A stretch of DNA of 64,000 nucleotides from positions 1,054,001-1,118,000 of the forward strand of contig CAVRRZ010000001.1 of the NCBI GenBank assembly GCA_963723745.1, given 5' to 3'. Under the pieces are notes generated by a model. The model was not told where the DNA came from. It made no database searches and saw nothing but the letters and a program-made list of their open reading frames with translations. Both the position numbers and the translations under genes were made by a program. The stretch is from CAVRRZ01 sp963723745. GTDB taxonomy: Bacteria; Actinomycetota; Actinomycetes; Mycobacteriales; Geodermatophilaceae. Shown piece after piece: positions 25,481 through 33,275 of the stretch; the first letter of the stretch is position 1; each line of letters starts with the position of its first letter.

Positions 25481-27001
25481 ATGCTCGAAACCTTCTTCAG
25501 CAGTTTGCTGGGACTTTTCGATCCCCTGACCTTCGTGACGATGCTCGCCGGCATCGCCATCGGCTTCGCCGTCGGCATCCTGCCCGGCCTGGGCGGATCG
25601 GTGTCGCTGGCACTGATGCTGCCCTTCACCTTCTACATGGAGCCGGTGCAGGCGTTCGCCTTCCTGCTCGGCATGTACGTGGTCACCTCGACCACCGGGG
25701 ACATCACTTCGGTGCTCTTCGGCGTGCCCGGCGAGGCGACGGCGGCAGCCACCGTCCTCGACGGCTATCCCATGACGAAGAAGGGGCAGGCCGGCCGCGC
25801 GCTCGGTGGCGTGCTGCTCAGCTCCACGCTGGGCGCGCTGATCGGCGCCGTGGCGCTGGCCCTGTCCGTGCCGATCATGCGGCCGCTGGTGCTGGCGCTC
25901 GGCCCGCCCGAGTTCTTCATGCTGACCCTGCTGGGCCTCAGCTTCGTCATCGCACTGTCGGGCCGATCGATGATCAAGGGCCTGATCATGGCCACCGCCG
26001 GCTTCATCATCTCGATGGTCGGCCTCGACCCGCAGGCCGGCGTGCCCCGGTACGCGTTCGACACGCTCTACCTGTGGGACGGCATCAACCTCGTCGCCCT
26101 GGTCGTCGGCCTGTTCGGTGGCGCCGAGCTGCTGCAGCTGATGCTGAGCAAGGCGAGCATCGCCAAGAAGTCCAACGCCGACGCGTACGCCGGCATGGGC
26201 CAGGGCATCCGGGAGACCTTCAAGTACTGGACGGTGGTGCTGCGCTCCAGCCTCATCGGCATCGGGATCGGGATCATCCCCGGCATGGGTGGCAGCGTTT
26301 CCCAGTTCATCGCCTACGGCTCCGCCCAGCAGGCCTCCAAGCACCCGGAGGAGTTCGGTAAGGGCTCGATGGAGGGCGTGCTGGCGGCGGGTGCCAACAA
26401 CAACGCCAAGGACGCTGGCTCGCTGATCCCGACCATCGCCTTCGGCATCCCGGGCAGCGTCTCGATGGCGGTGCTGCTCGGCGCCTTCATCATCGCCGGC
26501 ATCCAGCCGGGCCCGGAGATGCTGACGACGCACCTCAACCTCACCTTCTCGATGGTGTGGATCATGGTGGTGGCCAACATCATCGCCGTCATCGTGTCGC
26601 TGCTGCTGCTCAAGCAATTGGTGAAGTTGTCGTTCCTGCGGGGCACGTGGCTGGTGCCGTTCCTGCTGATCCTCCTCTCGATCGGCGCCTTCACGGCCAA
26701 CAACGCCTGGCAGGACATCGTCGTGATGGTCACCGCCGCGGCCTTCGGCGTCATCTGCATCCATTGGGACTGGCCGCGGGTGCCGTTCCTGCTCGCCGTG
26801 GTCCTCGGATCCATCGCCGAGCGGTATCTTTTCCTCTCCTACTCCCTGGACGGCTGGACGTGGCTCACCGACCCCATCGTCGTGGGCGTTGGCGTGGTGA
26901 TCGTGATCGTGCTGCTCGGTTCGCCGTTGCGGGCGGCGCGCAAGCGGCGCAAGGCCGCCGCGCTGACCGGCCAGGCTGAGAAGGCGGACGTGGCCCAGTG
27001 A
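25481..27001 (+). CDS. tctA: Tripartite tricarboxylate transporter, large permease TctA
   Basis: A 506-residue integral membrane protein with about 11-12 hydrophobic segments. TctA signatures are GILPGLGGSVSLALMLPFTF near residue 32, SVLFGVPGEATAAATVLDGYP near 75 and the internal repeat IIPGMGGSVSQFIAYG near 266. It carries the solute through the membrane with Na+ or H+, with TctB and a TctC receptor. The gene overlaps tctB by GTGA. Three TctC genes in the island may serve it. Confidence 0.93.
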   Translation: MLETFFSSLLGLFDPLTFVTMLAGIAIGFAVGILPGLGGSVSLALMLPFTFYMEPVQAFAFLLGMYVVTSTTGDITSVLFGVPGEATAAATVLDGYPMTKKGQAGRALGGVLLSSTLGALIGAVALALSVPIMRPLVLALGPPEFFMLTLLGLSFVIALSGRSMIKGLIMATAGFIISMVGLDPQAGVPRYAFDTLYLWDGINLVALVVGLFGGAELLQLMLSKASIAKKSNADAYAGMGQGIRETFKYWTVVLRSSLIGIGIGIIPGMGGSVSQFIAYGSAQQASKHPEEFGKGSMEGVLAAGANNNAKDAGSLIPTIAFGIPGSVSMAVLLGAFIIAGIQPGPEMLTTHLNLTFSMVWIMVVANIIAVIVSLLLLKQLVKLSFLRGTWLVPFLLILLSIGAFTANNAWQDIVVMVTAAAFGVICIHWDWPRVPFLLAVVLGSIAERYLFLSYSLDGWTWLTDPIVVGVGVVIVIVLLGSPLRAARKRRKAAALTGQAEKADVAQ

Positions 27002-27687
27002 CGACGACGGTGGAGAATCCAGTGGCTGAGAACGACAAGACCACCCGCCGCGGACCGCGGCTCGGTGAGTGGTTCATCGCCGCCGCACTGCTCGCGTTCT
27101 TCGTGTTCGGCTACCTCGCCGCCCAGGCATGGCCGTTCCGGGCGGCGCTGTTCCCGCAGATGGTGTCGGCCCTCGGGTTGTTCCTCGTGGTGCTGCGCTT
27201 CGGCGGGCTGATTCTGCAGACCATCCGGGGACGGCGGGTCGTCGACGCCGTGACGCCGGTGCAGGCCAAGGTGGCACAGTCCCTCGGCGTCCAGCCCGCG
27301 GACAGTTCCCCGGAGGCGCAGCAGGTGCGGGTTGCGGCGCAGGCCGCGGACACGCCGCAGGAGCCGCAGAAGCTCACCGACCTGGCGATCATCGACGAGG
27401 AGGCCGAAGAGGACGAGAGCATGGAGTACGTCTTCGCCTCCGCCGGCGGACGTGCCTGGGCCGAGGCGCTGGCCTGGATTGTCCTGTTCTTCGTCGGCTT
27501 CTTCGTGCTCGGCGCCTTCATCACCGTGCCGCTGTTCGCCCTCGTCTACCTGCGGGTCGCGGGTAAGGCGTCGTGGCTGGCCGCCGCCATCTACGCCGCC
27601 GTCGTCGGGCTGATCATCTACTACGTGTTCCGCGAACTGGTCTACATCCCGTTGCCGGTGAGCGTCTTCCCGTTCCTCGAGATCTGA
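26998..27687 (+). CDS. tctB: Tripartite tricarboxylate transporter, small subunit TctB
   Basis: A 229-residue protein with four predicted membrane helices, two at residues 25-70 and two at 155-220. They are separated by a long hydrophilic, acidic loop (about 85-145, rich in Glu, Gln and Ala) that makes it longer than the usual 150-residue TctB. GTG 26998 overlaps the tctA stop. Confidence 0.85.
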   Translation: MTTTVENPVAENDKTTRRGPRLGEWFIAAALLAFFVFGYLAAQAWPFRAALFPQMVSALGLFLVVLRFGGLILQTIRGRRVVDAVTPVQAKVAQSLGVQPADSSPEAQQVRVAAQAADTPQEPQKLTDLAIIDEEAEEDESMEYVFASAGGRAWAEALAWIVLFFVGFFVLGAFITVPLFALVYLRVAGKASWLAAAIYAAVVGLIIYYVFRELVYIPLPVSVFPFLEI

Positions 27688-27704
27688 CGCCCGCGCGACA
27701 AGAT

Positions 27705-27750
27705 CTGCACACTCGCACGCCTCGGAGTCCCGATGCGTGCGAGTGTGCAG
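27705..27750. terminator. Bidirectional hairpin terminator
   Basis: A perfect 16-bp stem (CTGCACACTCGCACGC and its complement) with a 14-nt loop between convergent tctB and the minus-strand cupin gene. Confidence 0.8.
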
Positions 27751-27790
27751 ACCCCGTCCGTTCCGTGGGCGAGCTTCGCGGGTCGTGCCA

Positions 27791-28912
27791 TCAGCCGCTG
27801 GGGCTGCGCGGCAGGGTCGCCTTCTCCTGCTCGTAGGCGTCGTCCATCGCCGGCACCAGGCCGTTGCCGGCCAGTGCCTGCCGGAACGTGTCCCGCACGT
27901 AGGCCGATTCGTCGGCGTAGTCGATCTGGCCGCCGCCCAGGCGCCGGCTGATCCACGCGACCGGCACGCCTTGGCTGTTGCGGGTGGAGACGCCCTCGTG
28001 CTTGAGCGCCAGGTACCGGGCGGGCCGCCTGCCGGTGTTGAAGTGCTGGTGGAACCACATGTTCGGCGGCACGATCAGCGTGCCGGGCCGCCAGTCGTAG
28101 CGCCGCGGCTGCTCGCCCTCGGGCCACATCAGGCTGTAGCCCTCGCCGGACAGGATGATCACGTGCGCCCCGGGGCCGTGCTGGTGCGCCTTCTTGTAGG
28201 TCGCCGTCGGGAACTGCGAGATGTGGCTGTTCAGCGAGCCGCGGGCCAGGTTGAACCGGATGTGGCCGCCGCCCGCGCCGCGCTCCCGCGCCTCGATCAG
28301 CGGCAGGTCGACCACGTCGGCGACGAAGTTCGTGTCGAGCAGCAGGCCCTTCTGCTCGCCCCTGGGCGCGAAGTAGTCCGGCTCGCCGGCGAACCGCTTC
28401 GGGAAGTCGTGCGCGGTGCCGAAGACGAAGTCGACGTCGTCGTAGAGGTTCATCATGGGCGGCAGGTTGCTCGTGGCGACGAAGCGCGCGGCCTGCGTGC
28501 CCGACCCGTTGAAGTGCTGGTGGTGGGTGTTGAGCGGGATCCCGAACAGCGCGCCGGGGCCCCACTCGAAGGTCGCCTCGTCGCCGGCGTCGTTCCAGAC
28601 CCGGGTCGAGCCGTGCCCGGAGAGGACCATGACCATCTCCTCGAACAGTTGCCGCTGCGGTGCGAGCGCGCCGCCGGCGGGGATCTCGGCGACGTAGCAG
28701 TCGTTCGTCGTCCGGCTGGCCTCGTGGTTGATGAAGACGCCGCGGCCGCCACGCCTCGCCCAGTCCTTCAGCTCGACGGTCCCCAGGTCGGGCACGTAGT
28801 GCGCGGCGATGATGTCCAGCCCCTCGCCGGCCACCCACCGGGTGTAGGGGGTGTCCTTCTCGGTGGCGAACTTACCGGCGAGGTCGGTGCTGACGAGCGC
28901 GTCGGAAGCCAT
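27791..28912 (-). CDS. Bicupin protein, paralogue 2
   Basis: A 373-residue two-barrel cupin, about four fifths identical by eye to the product at 30700-31821. The first barrel (about 85-150) has APQRQLFEEM and HHQHFNGSG; the second (about 245-320) has HQHGPGAHV and WFHQHFNTG, so both keep metal His residues. Cupins of this type have been annotated as ethanolamine ammonia-lyase-activating proteins, apparently from their position beside EutA-like genes; I know of no direct evidence. It follows the EutA-like gene by 4 bp without a clear ribosome site, so translation may depend on the upstream gene. Confidence 0.85.
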   Translation of the reverse strand: MASDALVSTDLAGKFATEKDTPYTRWVAGEGLDIIAAHYVPDLGTVELKDWARRGGRGVFINHEASRTTNDCYVAEIPAGGALAPQRQLFEEMVMVLSGHGSTRVWNDAGDEATFEWGPGALFGIPLNTHHQHFNGSGTQAARFVATSNLPPMMNLYDDVDFVFGTAHDFPKRFAGEPDYFAPRGEQKGLLLDTNFVADVVDLPLIEARERGAGGGHIRFNLARGSLNSHISQFPTATYKKAHQHGPGAHVIILSGEGYSLMWPEGEQPRRYDWRPGTLIVPPNMWFHQHFNTGRRPARYLALKHEGVSTRNSQGVPVAWISRRLGGGQIDYADESAYVRDTFRQALAGNGLVPAMDDAYEQEKATLPRSPSG

Positions 28913-28916
28913 GGAG

Positions 28917-30620
28917 TCAGTCCCGGGGATCGTTGGTGAACAGCAGTGACTTGATGGTCACCGGCACCGTGCGGGAGGGATGCCGCACACGGCCGATGTC
29001 GATGTAGTCGAAGTCGCGCAGGCTCAGGCCGTCGACGACCAGCAGCCCGCCGGTCAGGCCGGCCTCGTCCCGGAGCAGCCGGCCCAGCGTCATGGCCACG
29101 TCGCCGTCGAGCATCACGTAGACCGGCCGGCCGGCGTCGATCCGCTCGGCGAGGCCCTCGGCCACGCCGCGGGCGAACGCCGACAGCCGCGAGTACTCGG
29201 GCAGCCCCGACCAGCCCAGCGCGAGCGCCACGTCGCCGTCGGCCACGTCGGTGTCCAGCGCCTTGAGGTGCCGGCGGATCGCCTCGGCGACCTCGCCGGC
29301 GCAGACGTCGTCGGCGAGCTCGTAGACCGGCTTGACCACCTGCAGGTTGCGGCGGGGGAGCAGTTCGTCGGGGTCGGAGATCCAGCCGGTGTTGCCCGAC
29401 AGCTGCACGCTGTACTCGCTGGCGCCGAGCGCGGTGGCGCGGATGCACTCGCCGGCCGGCAGCAGCCCGAAGGGCAGCGCGCCGGAGTCGACACGGCGGC
29501 GGATCGCCCGGCCGAGCGGGGCGCCGAGGTCGCCGAAGCGCCGCGTCTCCCGGTCGTAGACGTACTCGGCGACGCCGCCGGAGAACATCATGCCGGCGAT
29601 GTCGCCCAGCGGACCCAGCGGGTCGGTCAGGTAGAGCTCGGCCACGTCGTCGGGAAGGCGGTCGTCGGGAAGGCGGTCGTCGGACAGGCGGTCGTCCGGC
29701 AGCGGGAGAGCGGCGGTGAGGACGGCGACCAGCCGGTCGGCCATGTGCTCGGCGACGGCGGAGACGTCGTCGTCCGACGCCGGGCCGCCGAGGGCCCACT
29801 CGTACCCCGCGTGCCGCGCGTGCCGGGCGCCGGCCGGGTCCAGGCGCACCAGGCGGCCGGACTCGACGACGGCCAGCCGGCCCCCGACGTGCACCGCGGC
29901 CGTGGCGACGACGCGGCCGCGGTCGAGCACGGCGAGCTTGGTGGTGCCGCCGCCGATGTCGACGTTGAGGATGCGGCAGTCCCGGTCGTAGGAAGCCTGG
30001 GCCGCGCCGGAGCCGTAGGCGGCCAGCATCGCCTCCATGTTGTGCCCGGCGGTCGCCGTCACCAGTTCACCGCCGCGCTCGGCGAGCACGCCGGCGATGG
30101 CCGCCGCGTTGGCGCGGCGCAGCGCCTCGCCGGTGAGGATGACGACGCCGGTGTCGATGTCCTCCGGGCCGATCCGCGCCTGGCCGTAGGCGTCGTCGAT
30201 GATCGAGCCGAGCGCCTCGGCATCGATGGCCTCGTTGCTCGCGTACGGGGTCAGCGCCACCGGCGAGCGGTAGACGGTCTCCCGGCGGACGACGATGTAG
30301 CGGCTGGTCAGGTCCTCGCCGATGCGGCGCAGGTGCAACCGGGAGAAGACCACCTGGGTGCCCGACGACCCGATGTCCATGCCGACGCTGTGCAGGGTGA
30401 CGTTGTCCTGCTGCCAGATCGGGTTGTCCTCGAGCGGCAGGTCCTCGTCGTCGGAGTCGTGGTCGTGGTCGGGCGTGTGCGGCGAGTACACCGGCTGCGG
30501 GGCGGCATGCTCGCGGCCGTAGACGGGCTCGTCGTCCCCGTGGGCGTGGTCGTGCGGGCCGTCGGGCGCGTGGTCGGGCGCGTGGTCGTGCGGGTGGTCG
30601 TGCGGGTGGTCGTGCGTCAC
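28917..30620 (-). CDS. EutA-family ATPase with His-rich N-terminus
   Basis: A 567-residue protein of the EutA family (reactivating factor of adenosylcobalamin-dependent ethanolamine ammonia-lyase, ASKHA ATPase fold). VGMDIGSSGTQVVFSRLHL near residue 70, VVILTGEALRRANA near 135 and LNVDIGGGTTKLAVLD near 190 are the phosphate and adenosine loops. The first 55 residues hold about 16 His in HDHPHD-type repeats plus many Asp, likely a metal store. A repeat DDRLPDDRLPDD lies near 300. No ethanolamine ammonia-lyase genes (eutBC) are present. GTG 30620 has GAGGAG 9 nt upstream. It lies between twin bicupin genes, so its client is probably another enzyme of the island. Confidence 0.82.
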   Translation of the reverse strand: MTHDHPHDHPHDHAPDHAPDGPHDHAHGDDEPVYGREHAAPQPVYSPHTPDHDHDSDDEDLPLEDNPIWQQDNVTLHSVGMDIGSSGTQVVFSRLHLRRIGEDLTSRYIVVRRETVYRSPVALTPYASNEAIDAEALGSIIDDAYGQARIGPEDIDTGVVILTGEALRRANAAAIAGVLAERGGELVTATAGHNMEAMLAAYGSGAAQASYDRDCRILNVDIGGGTTKLAVLDRGRVVATAAVHVGGRLAVVESGRLVRLDPAGARHARHAGYEWALGGPASDDDVSAVAEHMADRLVAVLTAALPLPDDRLSDDRLPDDRLPDDVAELYLTDPLGPLGDIAGMMFSGGVAEYVYDRETRRFGDLGAPLGRAIRRRVDSGALPFGLLPAGECIRATALGASEYSVQLSGNTGWISDPDELLPRRNLQVVKPVYELADDVCAGEVAEAIRRHLKALDTDVADGDVALALGWSGLPEYSRLSAFARGVAEGLAERIDAGRPVYVMLDGDVAMTLGRLLRDEAGLTGGLLVVDGLSLRDFDYIDIGRVRHPSRTVPVTIKSLLFTNDPRD

Positions 30621-30642
30621 CGGAGAACTCCTCGAAACGACG

Positions 30643-30678
30643 ACGTGCGGCCCGCCAGCGAAAGGGCGGACCGCACGT
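30643..30678 (-). terminator. Hairpin between cupin and EutA-like genes
   Basis: A 14-bp stem (ACGTGCGGCCCGCC against GGCGGACCGCACGT, one mismatch) with an 8-nt loop. It follows the stop of the upstream cupin gene and precedes the EutA-like start by 23 bp, so it may attenuate read-through. Confidence 0.65.
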
Positions 30679-30699
30679 CGGGGTGGGACAGGGGGAGGA

Positions 30700-31821
30700 T
30701 CAGGCAGCCGGCTTGGGCGGCAGGTTCTCCTGCTCCTGCTCGTACGCCTTGTCCATCTGCGGCTCCAGGCCGTGCTTGGCCAGGGCCTCCCTGAACGTCT
30801 CGCGCACGTAGGACGACTCGTCGGCGTAGTCGATCTGGTCGCCGCCGATGCGCTGGCTGATCCAGGCCTTCGGCACACCCTGCGCGTTGCGGATCGACAC
30901 GACCTCGTGCTTGAAGGCGAGGTAGCGGGCCGGCTCGGTGCCGGTGTTGAAGTGCTGGTGGTACCACATGTTCGGCGGGACGATCAGCGTGCCGGGGCCC
31001 CACTCGTAGCGGGTCGGCTCCTCGCCCTCGGGCCACATGAGGCTGTAGCCCTCGCCGGAGAGCACGATCACGTGCGCGCCCGGGCCGTGCCGGTGGCCCT
31101 TCTTGTACGTGGCCGTCGGGAACTGCGAGATGTGGCTGTTCATCGAGCCCTTGGCCATGTTGAAGCGGATGTGGCCGCCCCCGGCGCCGCGCTCCTTGGC
31201 CTCGATCAGCGGCAGGTTGACCGCGTCGGCGACGAAGTTGGTGTCGAGCAGCAGACCCTTCTGCTCACCCTTCGGCGCGAAGTAGTCCGGCTCGCCGTTG
31301 AAGCGCTTCGGGAAGTCGCGCTGGGTGTTGAAGACGAAGTCGACGTCGTCGTACAGGTTGATCGTGGGGGGCATGTTCGTCGTGGCGACGTACCGTGCGA
31401 CCTCGGTGCCCGAGCCGTTGAAGTGCTGGTGGTTGGCGTTCAGCGGGATCGCGAACAGCGCACCCGGGCCCCACTCGAAGGTGACCTCGGCGCCGGAGTC
31501 GTTCCACACCTTGGTGGAGCCGTGCCCGGAGAGGACCAGGATCATCTCCTCGAACAGCTGGCGCTGCGGGGCGAACTTGCCGCCGGCCGGGATCTCGGCC
31601 ACGTAGCAGTCGTTCGAGGTACGGGTGGCCTCGTGGTTGATGAAGACGCCCTTGCCGCCGCGGCGGGCCCAGTCCTTGAGCTCGACGGTCTTCAGGTCCG
31701 GCACGTAGTGCGCGGCGATGATGTCCAGACCCTCGTCGGCCACCCAGCGGGTGTACGGGGAGTCCTTCTCGGTGGCGAACTTGTTGGCGAGATCGGTGCT
31801 GACGAGCGCGTCCTTGGCCAT
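30700..31821 (-). CDS. Bicupin protein, paralogue 1
   Basis: A 373-residue bicupin, twin of the 27791 product. It shares MA-DALVSTDLA-KFATEKD at the N-terminus, the HHQHFNGSG-like NHQHFNGSG in barrel 1, and HRHGPGAHV with YHQHFNTG in barrel 2. ATG 31821 has AAGGAAGG 8 nt upstream and operator 31900 lies 79 bp upstream, so this is the first gene of the minus-strand cupin-EutA-cupin unit. Two nearly identical copies around the EutA-like gene suggest a duplication, or a need for a hetero-oligomer. Confidence 0.87.
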   Translation of the reverse strand: MAKDALVSTDLANKFATEKDSPYTRWVADEGLDIIAAHYVPDLKTVELKDWARRGGKGVFINHEATRTSNDCYVAEIPAGGKFAPQRQLFEEMILVLSGHGSTKVWNDSGAEVTFEWGPGALFAIPLNANHQHFNGSGTEVARYVATTNMPPTINLYDDVDFVFNTQRDFPKRFNGEPDYFAPKGEQKGLLLDTNFVADAVNLPLIEAKERGAGGGHIRFNMAKGSMNSHISQFPTATYKKGHRHGPGAHVIVLSGEGYSLMWPEGEEPTRYEWGPGTLIVPPNMWYHQHFNTGTEPARYLAFKHEVVSIRNAQGVPKAWISQRIGGDQIDYADESSYVRETFREALAKHGLEPQMDKAYEQEQENLPPKPAA

Positions 31822-31899
31822 GCGGGGCCTTCCTTCTCGTGCGGACGAGGGCACCCGCACTCGGCGGGCGATCGGGCCGCGGGCAGACCCCGGCCCCGT

Positions 31900-31910
31900 T
31901 GGTAGGACCA
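31900..31910. promoter_or_regulatory. FadR/GntR-type operator TGGT-AGG-ACCA
   Basis: The same 11-bp core as the site at 4990, before the minus-strand cupin-EutA-cupin unit. A second ACCA-type half (AAGACCACA) follows at 31912. Confidence 0.65.
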
Positions 31911-31952
31911 TAAGACCACAGTGTGACGCGCGTCAAACAACGCCCTGCCCCC

Positions 31953-31980
31953 TGCGGCCTTTATGGCCATAAAGGCCGCA
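31953..31980. terminator. Intergenic palindrome, family A
   Basis: A perfect 28-bp palindrome with core CCTTTATGGCCATAAAGG between the TctC stop and the cupin promoter region; both genes are on the minus strand. It is a likely terminator of the upstream-lying TctC gene (32003-33055, minus). Confidence 0.7.
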
Positions 31981-32002
31981 CGCCGGTGGCGAGGTCGTCC
32001 GG

Positions 32003-33055
32003 TCACTGGTTCGCGTAGGCACCCTGCAGCAGTTCGCGGTAGGCGCCGGGGGCCTGGAGGGCCGAACGGACGACCTCCAGCAGGTCTTCGCCGGAGGTGT
32101 ACTCGATCGGGTAGTAGGCCTTCGCCATCGCGTCGACGAACTCCTGGTCGGCGGCGACCGCCTCGAAGGCGGCCTGCAGTTCGGCGTTGCACGCCGTCGG
32201 GACGCCAGGAGGCGCGAGGACGACGAACCCGGTGGACTGCAGCAGCGTGTGCGCCTCGGCGAGGGCCCGCTGCTCGTCGTCCAGGTCGAGTTCGAGCAGG
32301 GCCGGGACGTCGGGGAAGGCCTCGTGGCGCTCGTCGGCGATGATCAGCACCGGGGCCAGGTCGCCGTTCTGCATGGAGTCCATGCGGCTGGAGACGGTGC
32401 CGCTGGCCAGGTCGGCGTCGCCGCTGGTCAACGCGAGACCGGTGTCCGAGCTGCCCTCGTAACCGGTGACGATGCCGGCGTCCAGGTCGAGGACGGGGAT
32501 CAGAACCGTCGCATCGACGTGGTCCGATCCGCCGGGGCCCGCGCTCGCGAACTTCAGCCCGCCCGCCGCCTGGAGCTCCTCGACGGACCCCACCGAGCCC
32601 TGCGGCCCGGTGACCAGCACCCGGTCGTCCTCGACCAGCCGGGCCACGTAGGTGAAGTCCTCGATGTCGAAGCGGGCGCCCGCGGACTCCCCCAGCACGG
32701 CGCCGGTCAGTCCCTGGCCGCTGAAGAAGCCGATGGTCAGGCCGTCGGGCTGGTCGGTGTAGATGGTGCTGGCAGCGGTCAGCCCGCCGGCTCCGGGTTG
32801 GTTCTCCACGATGACCGTGCCCCCGAGCTCGTCCTCGAGGTAGGGCGCGGCCGCGCGGGCGATGATGTCGAAGCCGCCGCCGGGGCCGTAGGCGACGACG
32901 AAGGTCAGGGTCTCCTTGGCGTAGCAGGACTCCTCGCTGCTCGCCTGTTCCTCGTCTCCGCTCGCTCCCCCACACGCGGTGGCGAGCAGGCCTGCGGCCG
33001 GCAGAAGTGCCGCCCAGGCGGTGCGCCGACGGTGCGCGTTCGTGTGCTCTCCCAT
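32003..33055 (-). CDS. TctC-family substrate-binding lipoprotein
   Basis: A 350-residue receptor with lipobox LLATAC (Cys28) and blocks VVAYGPGGGFD, VIVENQPGAGG and SAGPGGSDHVD. It is closest by eye to the 13104 product (shared GPGG-DHVDAT block). It is a monocistronic minus-strand gene. A weak TGGT-GTC-ACAG match at about 33127 lies upstream of its start, too degenerate to call an operator. It probably works with the TctA/TctB encoded at 25481-27687. Confidence 0.9.
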   Translation of the reverse strand: MGEHTNAHRRRTAWAALLPAAGLLATACGGASGDEEQASSEESCYAKETLTFVVAYGPGGGFDIIARAAAPYLEDELGGTVIVENQPGAGGLTAASTIYTDQPDGLTIGFFSGQGLTGAVLGESAGARFDIEDFTYVARLVEDDRVLVTGPQGSVGSVEELQAAGGLKFASAGPGGSDHVDATVLIPVLDLDAGIVTGYEGSSDTGLALTSGDADLASGTVSSRMDSMQNGDLAPVLIIADERHEAFPDVPALLELDLDDEQRALAEAHTLLQSTGFVVLAPPGVPTACNAELQAAFEAVAADQEFVDAMAKAYYPIEYTSGEDLLEVVRSALQAPGAYRELLQGAYANQ

Positions 33056-33160
33056 GTGGATCGTCCCCCCGGTCGATCGGATGCCGCTGGGTGCGCGAAA
33101 GGGAGAAAGTTAGCAGAGGTAGTGATTGGTGTCACAGCGACAGGCGAAGACGGCGGGCGG

Positions 33161-33275
33161 CGAGGCGCCCCCCTGCGGCCTTTATGGCCATAAGCGCCGG
33201 ACGGCGGCGCCGGACGGCGGCGGCGAGGTGCCCCCCTGCGGCCTTTATGGCCATAAGCGCCGGACGGCGGCGGCG
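33161..33275. repeat. Tandem 63-bp repeat with two family A palindromes
   Basis: Two copies of about 63 bp, starting CGAGGCGCCCCCC and CGAGGTGCCCCCC, each contain GCGGCCTTTATGGCCATAAG and a CGCCGGACGGCGG tail. The second palindrome (33239-33264) includes the stop codon of the minus-strand flavoprotein gene (TTA TGG CCA TAA), so the palindrome supplies its last codons. Each copy has the left arm of family A and an altered right arm. Confidence 0.75.

Noticed and set aside
28917..30620. UreE/HypB-type nickel protein because of the His-rich start
   Set aside because: The rest is clearly EutA-like with ASKHA phosphate loops; the His tail is an addition.
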